In this document: positions 6,181 to 10,356 of the stretch, one piece after another
How the letters are laid out: each line of letters starts with the position of its first letter
Position numbering within the stretch: position 1 is the first letter of the stretch
Origin: an uncultured Clostridia bacterium
GTDB lineage: Bacteria > Bacillota > Clostridia > Saccharofermentanales > Fastidiosipilaceae
DNA length: 10,356 nucleotides
Reading direction: 5' to 3'
Assembly: GCA_947253135.1 (NCBI GenBank)
Contig: CAMXYS010000047.1
Span: 1-10,356, forward strand
Notes under the pieces: model-generated
The model's input: only the letters and a program-made list of their open reading frames with translations
What the model was told of the DNA's origin: nothing
The model's database searches: none
Translations under genes and position numbers: made by a program

Positions 6181-6961
6181 CCGGTTTGGGCAAGCTGCTA
6201 AAGTCGCGCGGGACGACCTTGTTTTCAAACATGTGGTGCATCCAGGCAGACAAGGCCTCAGTCATGGCTTTAGGGCTCTTGAAATTGGCCGGCAGCAAGG
6301 GTTGACCGTAGTTGATAATGACCCGGCGCTTTTGTCCGGTCTTGGGATCTTTGCCCTTGGGCCAGGTCATGTAGCGGTTAAAAACTTCATAGCCGCCATC
6401 AATAAAAACAGGTACCAGGGGAACATTGGCCTTTTGGGCCAGGTAGCAGGCACCATTTTCAAATTCGCCTAAACGGCCGTCATGTGACCGGGTCCCTTCG
6501 GGGTGGACCAGCAGAATATTGCCGTTGTCAATTTGCTGCTTGGCCAAAATTAGGCCACGGGCCGGGCTGCCCTTGCGGTTGAGCGGAACCCCTCGGCCCA
6601 CATGCATAATGACCTTCCCGAACCAGCCGTGGTCAGACAAGAGGTCTTGGGCTGCTAAGCTGGCAAAGTGGGGAAAGTGGTGCGGCGGCAAAAATGAGGC
6701 GATCCACATGCCATCGACGTAGGTCTCATGGTTAGCTGCCAACAGGTAGGGCATGCCTTGTGGTATATTTTCGCAACCTCGACATTCCAGTTTGATCATG
6801 TGGCGAGTCAGGAACATACCGAGGTGGTAAAAAAAGTGCCCGACAAAGCCTCGTTTGACCGGTTTGACTGTCTCTCTAGCTTTGTGCTGCTTGTCGCCGG
6901 CGGCTGTTTGAGCTGCTTTAGGTGTGGTTGTTAAGTTTGATTTTTTATCTATATTTGTCAT
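6176..6961 (-). CDS. PlsC-type phospholipid acyltransferase (lysophosphatidate or lysophospholipid)
   Basis: A member of the LPLAT/PlsC superfamily, which transfers an acyl chain from acyl-ACP or acyl-CoA to a glycerophospholipid at the inner face of the membrane. The catalytic HX4D motif is NHETYVDG, with the substrate-binding PEGTRSHDG and the later VPVFIDGGYEVF (motif IV) in the expected order. From the ATG at 6961 it has 261 residues: about 35 charged, Thr/Lys/Ala-rich residues, then a short hydrophobic stretch (FVGHFFYHLGMFL) that may contact the membrane, then the catalytic domain. An in-frame TTG at 7012 would add 17 residues but lies only about 11 bases from the predicted transcript start and lacks a ribosome site; the ATG has only a weak GAAAG. 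It converges with the ACP gene and diverges from the acyl-AMP synthetase. Whether it is the housekeeping PlsC or a lysophospholipid recycling enzyme cannot be told. Confidence 0.88.
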   Translation of the reverse strand: MTNIDKKSNLTTTPKAAQTAAGDKQHKARETVKPVKRGFVGHFFYHLGMFLTRHMIKLECRGCENIPQGMPYLLAANHETYVDGMWIASFLPPHHFPHFASLAAQDLLSDHGWFGKVIMHVGRGVPLNRKGSPARGLILAKQQIDNGNILLVHPEGTRSHDGRLGEFENGACYLAQKANVPLVPVFIDGGYEVFNRYMTWPKGKDPKTGQKRRVIINYGQPLLPANFKSPKAMTEALSAWMHHMFENKVVPRDFSSLPKPV

Positions 6962-7029
6962 GTCTTTACTACTTTCAGACCGTTCGGGCTTGATTGCAGG
7001 GCCCCTGCCCAAATGTTAAAATTGCTCTC

Positions 7030-7035
7030 ATTATA
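7030..7035 (-). promoter_or_regulatory. Putative -10 box of the acyltransferase gene
   Basis: On the minus strand TATAAT lies about 70 bases upstream of the chosen ATG. The hexamer 17 bp further upstream (GCTATG) is a poor -35, so the call rests on the perfect -10 alone. If correct, the transcript starts near 7023 and the TTG at 7012 is an unlikely start codon. Confidence 0.4.
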
Positions 7036-7071
7036 GAACACTTTGGACTAATCATAGCACCGGATTTCTCG

Positions 7072-7094
7072 CTTGTGTTAAAAGACTTAACAAG
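7072..7094. promoter_or_regulatory. Imperfect inverted repeat upstream of the acyl-AMP synthetase
   Basis: CTTGTGTTAA-AAGAC-TTAACAAG contains TGTTAA-N5-TTAACA, with outer CTTG/CAAG arms offset by two bases. The TTAACAA half matches the Rex consensus half-site of clostridia (TTGTTAA-N4-TTAACAA), but the spacing is one base longer. It lies 36 bases before the chosen start codon. No convincing promoter for the synthetase is visible nearby, so the repeat could be an operator or an RNA hairpin in the leader. Confidence 0.35.
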
Positions 7095-7129
7095 ATGCGG
7101 TGGGGGATCTGTTTACAAAGGCGGATATT

Positions 7130-8953
7130 ATGGCAATGATCATTAAACAGCAGGGCGAATCGCCTCGGCCGGAAAGACATTTTAAAACACTTTTGGAAAT
7201 GTTGCGCCAGACGGCAGAAGAGCATGCTTCCGGTATGGTTTATATGTTTCGTCGGTCGCCGGGCGAGCATGTGCACTACCGCACCTATGGTGAATTTATA
7301 GAAGAAGTTGAAATGCTGGGCACAGGTCTTTTAGAGCTGGGCTTGGCCGGTTTCACCATGGCTTTGTTAAGCGAAAACTCTTATGAGTGGGCCGTCACCT
7401 ACCAGGCTGTTATCAATGGGGTCGGCGTCATTGTACCACTGGAGGTTAAGCAGCCGTTCGAGGAGGTGGAGCGCCTCCTGCGGCGGTCGCAAGCCAAGGT
7501 CTTGTTTTTTTCGCCGCAGCAACTGGAACATGCTAAGGCATTGGCAGCTGCCGGTGCAGCTGACTACTTTATTTGCTTTGATACTATGGTCGGCAAGGCT
7601 AAAAAAGTCAATTTGCCGGAAGATGCCCGCTTTTTGCCTTATTCGGAGGTTCGTCATAAGGGTGCGGATGCCCTGGCTGAGGGCAGCACTGCTTTCGACA
7701 GGGGGGCGGAGGCGATGGATGTGGACCGCATGTGCGCCCTGCTGTTCACCTCCGGCACGACTGATCTGGCCAAGGGTGTTATGCTCTCGATGCGCAATAT
7801 TTGCGAAAATGTTATCGCTGGGACTAAATCCATTTTGGTCTATCCGGGTGAGCGCGTGCTGTCAGTCCTGCCGCTGCACCACACTTTTGAAACGACAGCG
7901 GGTATGTTGATTCCCTTTTTCTACGGCGCTTGTATTTGTATCAATGACGGACTGCGCCACTTAGCCAACAATTTAGTGGAATGGCAAATTAATATCCTGG
8001 TGGCTGTTCCACTTTTGATTGAAAACATTTACAAGCGGATCGAAAAATCGATTGATCAAAGTGGTCGCCGCACGGCAGTGCGTGTGATGAGACCGATCGC
8101 AAGGACCATGCAAAACATTGGTGTCAATGCTAACCGGCGGATGTTTCGCAGTGTAATTGAAGGTCTGGGGGGAGGCCTGCGAATGATCGTAGTGGGGGCT
8201 GCCGCTATGGATAAAACGGTCATTCGCGCCTTTACCGACTGGGGAATCGAATTTTACCAAGGCTATGGTCTGACTGAACACGCCCCCATAGTCTCGGTGA
8301 CGAACCGCTTTAACAATGTGATTGGCAGTGTTGGACCGGCTTTGCAGGGGGTTGCGGTCAAGATTGCAGAGCTAAGCAGCGAGGCTGACGGCAGCGGTGA
8401 AATCCTTGTTCAGTCTCCTTCGGTCATGCTGGGCTACTATCAGGATGAGCAGGCTACAGCAGAGGCTTTGCAGGAGGGGTGGTTACACACCGGCGACATG
8501 GGCTACCTTGACAAGACCGGTTCGCTTCATATTACGGGGCGCCAAAAATCCATGATCGTTCTGACCAATGGGAAAAATGCCTTCCCGGAAGAGATTGAGT
8601 TGTATGTCAACCTGATTCCCGGCGTGGTTAACTCCATGGTCTGGGGCGAAATCAATGCCCGCGAGGCAACTGATATTTGTCTGCTGATCCAACTTAGGCG
8701 CAGTGAGTTGCCCTTGACGGATCGGAGTGATGAGGCCATAGCGCATTACTTGTCTGATCATGTGAATTTTATTAATAAAAAAATGCCTCAGTATAAAAAA
8801 ATCAAATATTTTCTTTTTACTGAACATGACTTTGTGCGCACCGGGACGATGAAGGTTAAGCGACAAGATCAAGAGCTTGTTATTCGGGAGGCTTTAGAGC
8901 GACAGGGCTTAAATATGCGCACCGCCAACCGAAAAAATATGGATCGGTTTTAG
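7130..8953 (+). CDS. AMP-forming fatty acyl-CoA/acyl-ACP synthetase (ANL superfamily)
   Basis: Activates a carboxylic acid, probably a medium or long fatty acid, with ATP to acyl-AMP and loads it onto CoA or an ACP. The 607-residue protein (from ATG 7130) carries all core ANL motifs in order: the phosphate loop TSGTTDLAKG (207-216), GYGLTE (378-383), WLHTGD (451-456), the hinge/ITGRQKSMIVLTNGKN block (468-483), PEEIE, and the catalytic Lys575 in TGTMKVKR. Length and layout fit long-chain acyl-CoA synthetases such as FadD-like proteins and the synthetase half of E. coli Aas. AAGGCGG, five bases before ATG 7130, decides the start; an in-frame GTG at 7100 has no ribosome site. It is divergent from the PlsC-type gene and one base ahead of addB. 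The acceptor (CoA or the neighbouring ACP) and chain length cannot be read from sequence by eye. Confidence 0.9.
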   Translation: MAMIIKQQGESPRPERHFKTLLEMLRQTAEEHASGMVYMFRRSPGEHVHYRTYGEFIEEVEMLGTGLLELGLAGFTMALLSENSYEWAVTYQAVINGVGVIVPLEVKQPFEEVERLLRRSQAKVLFFSPQQLEHAKALAAAGAADYFICFDTMVGKAKKVNLPEDARFLPYSEVRHKGADALAEGSTAFDRGAEAMDVDRMCALLFTSGTTDLAKGVMLSMRNICENVIAGTKSILVYPGERVLSVLPLHHTFETTAGMLIPFFYGACICINDGLRHLANNLVEWQINILVAVPLLIENIYKRIEKSIDQSGRRTAVRVMRPIARTMQNIGVNANRRMFRSVIEGLGGGLRMIVVGAAAMDKTVIRAFTDWGIEFYQGYGLTEHAPIVSVTNRFNNVIGSVGPALQGVAVKIAELSSEADGSGEILVQSPSVMLGYYQDEQATAEALQEGWLHTGDMGYLDKTGSLHITGRQKSMIVLTNGKNAFPEEIELYVNLIPGVVNSMVWGEINAREATDICLLIQLRRSELPLTDRSDEAIAHYLSDHVNFINKKMPQYKKIKYFLFTEHDFVRTGTMKVKRQDQELVIREALERQGLNMRTANRKNMDRF

Positions 8954-8954
8954 G

Positions 8955-10356
8955 ATGACTATATGTTTATTTACCGCCAGTCGGATCAAAACCTTGACAG
9001 ATGCTATCCTGTCAGATGTCAGAGCAGGAAATGAGGCCTGGCCGGAGCGGCGTGGCCTCATTTTAGTACCGGAGGATCGCAAGCTCAATATTGAGCGGGC
9101 TTACCTGGACCAGGCGGATTCAGGTAATTTGATGATGGCTGAAGTCTTGAGTTTTAATCGGCTGGCCATGCGCCTGTTAAGTGACTTGGGTCTGTTTAAC
9201 GAGTCCACTCTTAACCGTCGCTTGCAAGCTATGATCATGCGCCGGCTCCTGTTTGAAAAAAGAGATGATTTACTTTATTACCGCCACCTGTATGCCGACC
9301 CTGAATTTCCGGACCGGGTAAACGGGATCCTGCGCGAGTTTCGTCAATACCGGGTGACTGCGGCGGACTTGCGCACCTTGGATCCGCCGGGCAAAGATGT
9401 GGCAGCCTTATTTCATGACTTGGCCCTTTTAAGCGAAGCCTATGAAGAGTTTATGGCCAAGGCAAATTTGCACGACAGCGACAGCAGGCTGCTTCAAGCG
9501 ATCTTAGAACTGGAGCAAATCGACCGGGAGCCACCGGAGCGCCTGACCCCGGCGGCCCGACAGCTGCAGCTTAAATTAGAAAAAACAGCTGTTTGGATAG
9601 ACGGCTACGGGGAACACCACGACTTTTCGGGTTTGCAGTACCGCTTACTATCCGTCCTGGAAAAGCTTTGTCAAAAAATAACAGTGAGTATGGTAGTCCG
9701 GCCGGAGGACCACAGCCGGCGGCCGGGCCTGAACTTATTTAGTCGGGCGGCCGGCTTGACACTTTATCGGCGTTTAAAAGAACGTTTCCCGCTCGCGGAG
9801 GTTATTTGCCTAGACGACGTCCGGCCGACTGCGGCCGCCCCGGACCGACTAAACTCAGCTGCTTCCCCTGCCGTTTTTACCACTGCCAAGCAACTTTTTT
9901 TGTGGGAGCAGCCGGATATTGTAGACGAATTGATAGCGACTGCAGGCGAGATCAAGCGCTTGCATGAGGCGGGCTTATGCAATTTTCGGGACGTGGCAGT
10001 GGTCTGCCCGGTTCAAGAAGTGGGAGCCGACCGGGTTCGCCGCCTCTTTGAGGCTGTCGGAGTCCCTATTTTTTTAAAACTTGACAGTGAGGCTGTTTTT
10101 GCCGAAGTTCCTAAATTGTTGCTGGCTGCCCTGGACTGTGCCCGCAATGGTTGGCAGGCGGCCGATGTGATGGCTTGGCTGCACAGCGAATTGGTTTGTG
10201 AGCACAGACATGAAGCAGACCTTTGGGAAACCTATTGCCTGCAATACGGCCTCTTCGGCTATCGTCTGCGGTCGGAGCGGGTGTTCAGGGAGCTTAAGGA
10301 AGAGGCGGGCGCCCGCCTCTCCCAAAACAAGTTAAGAGGTGTCGTCGCAGCGGGGG
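8955..10356 (+). CDS. addB: ATP-dependent helicase/nuclease subunit B (AddB/RexB), N-terminal part, cut by window end
   Basis: AddB forms the AddAB complex that resects double-strand breaks and responds to Chi sites before RecA loading. I translated the frame from ATG 8955: 467 codons are open to the edge, about 40 percent of a normal AddB of roughly 1150 residues; the C-terminal nuclease and iron-sulfur cysteines lie beyond. Collinear family landmarks are LILVPEDRKLNIER (35-48), EVLSFNRLAMRLL (63-75), ILREFRQYRV (125-134), LFHDLALLSEAYEEF (152-166), the Walker B-like VWIDGY (213-218), LFSRAAGLTLYRRL (261-274), FRDVAVV (344-350) and ETYCLQYGLFG (425-435). The N-terminal Walker A loop (GRxGSGKT in B. 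subtilis AddB) is absent: the equivalent residues read TASRIKTL (7-14), as in streptococcal RexB. The start is one base after the synthetase stop, so translation is coupled. addA is expected downstream. Confidence 0.9.
   Translation, partial: MTICLFTASRIKTLTDAILSDVRAGNEAWPERRGLILVPEDRKLNIERAYLDQADSGNLMMAEVLSFNRLAMRLLSDLGLFNESTLNRRLQAMIMRRLLFEKRDDLLYYRHLYADPEFPDRVNGILREFRQYRVTAADLRTLDPPGKDVAALFHDLALLSEAYEEFMAKANLHDSDSRLLQAILELEQIDREPPERLTPAARQLQLKLEKTAVWIDGYGEHHDFSGLQYRLLSVLEKLCQKITVSMVVRPEDHSRRPGLNLFSRAAGLTLYRRLKERFPLAEVICLDDVRPTAAAPDRLNSAASPAVFTTAKQLFLWEQPDIVDELIATAGEIKRLHEAGLCNFRDVAVVCPVQEVGADRVRRLFEAVGVPIFLKLDSEAVFAEVPKLLLAALDCARNGWQAADVMAWLHSELVCEHRHEADLWETYCLQYGLFGYRLRSERVFRELKEEAGARLSQNKLRGVVAAG
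10301..10320. repeat. Perfect 20-bp GC-rich palindrome inside addB
   Basis: AGAGGCGGGC and GCCCGCCTCT abut as a perfect palindrome within the addB reading frame (codons for EEAGARLS). It would form a very stable hairpin in DNA or mRNA. Both strands are constrained by coding, and the local sequence is GC-rich, so chance is a fair explanation. Confidence 0.5.

Noticed and set aside
6131..6472. 113-residue plus-strand frame opposite the acyltransferase gene
   Set aside because: Antisense to conserved PlsC coding sequence; no domain or ribosome site that would support a gene.
6962..7012. TTG start for the acyltransferase at 7012
   Set aside because: No ribosome site and only about 11 bases from the predicted transcript start; the extra 17 residues match nothing known.
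1..10356. CRISPR array, insertion sequence, prophage or tRNA gene
   Set aside because: No regularly spaced repeats, transposase, integrase, terminal repeats or cloverleaf-type sequence were seen on reading both strands.

Overview
The window looks like a chromosomal segment of an anaerobic, fermenting member of the Bacillota (Clostridia-like). The reasons are the protein families (TyrRS, TmcAL/YlbM, Pta-AckA, a FabT-like MarR protein, AddB), Gram-positive style ribosome binding sites (GGAGG), short intergenic gaps and a moderately high GC content. I cannot name a species. No phage genes, transposases, CRISPR arrays, tRNA or rRNA are visible.

Layout: (1) 1-2744, minus strand: tmcAL followed by tyrS, ending in a strong hairpin at the left edge. 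(2) 2745-2901: divergent control region with a perfect CRP/Rex-like palindrome, a good promoter and alternative hairpins. (3) 2902-5127, plus strand: pta-ackA, the acetyl-CoA to acetate route that yields ATP. (4) 5128-6040, plus: an orphan -10 box, a perfect 28-bp palindrome, a FabT-like MarR regulator and an overlapping acyl carrier protein gene, closed by a hairpin terminator. (5) 6176-6961, minus: a PlsC-type acyltransferase convergent with the ACP gene. (6) 7130-8953, plus: a fatty acyl AMP-forming synthetase divergent from the acyltransferase. (7) 8955 to the right edge, plus: the N-terminal 467 residues of AddB, which start one base after the synthetase stop codon and are cut by the window end.

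Two themes stand out. First, acetate: Pta-AckA makes acetate and ATP, and the divergent TmcAL uses acetate and ATP to acetylate the wobble cytidine of elongator tRNA-Met. Second, acyl chains: a FabT-like regulator, a stand-alone ACP, a PlsC acyltransferase and an acyl-AMP synthetase sit side by side. Together they hold the parts of the bifunctional E. coli Aas enzyme as separate genes, plus the carrier protein and a regulator of a family known to sense acyl-ACP. My main hypothesis is a locally controlled module for activating and re-using fatty acids in phospholipids. Each gene family is ordinary; the combination and the regulatory DNA are what deserve a second look.
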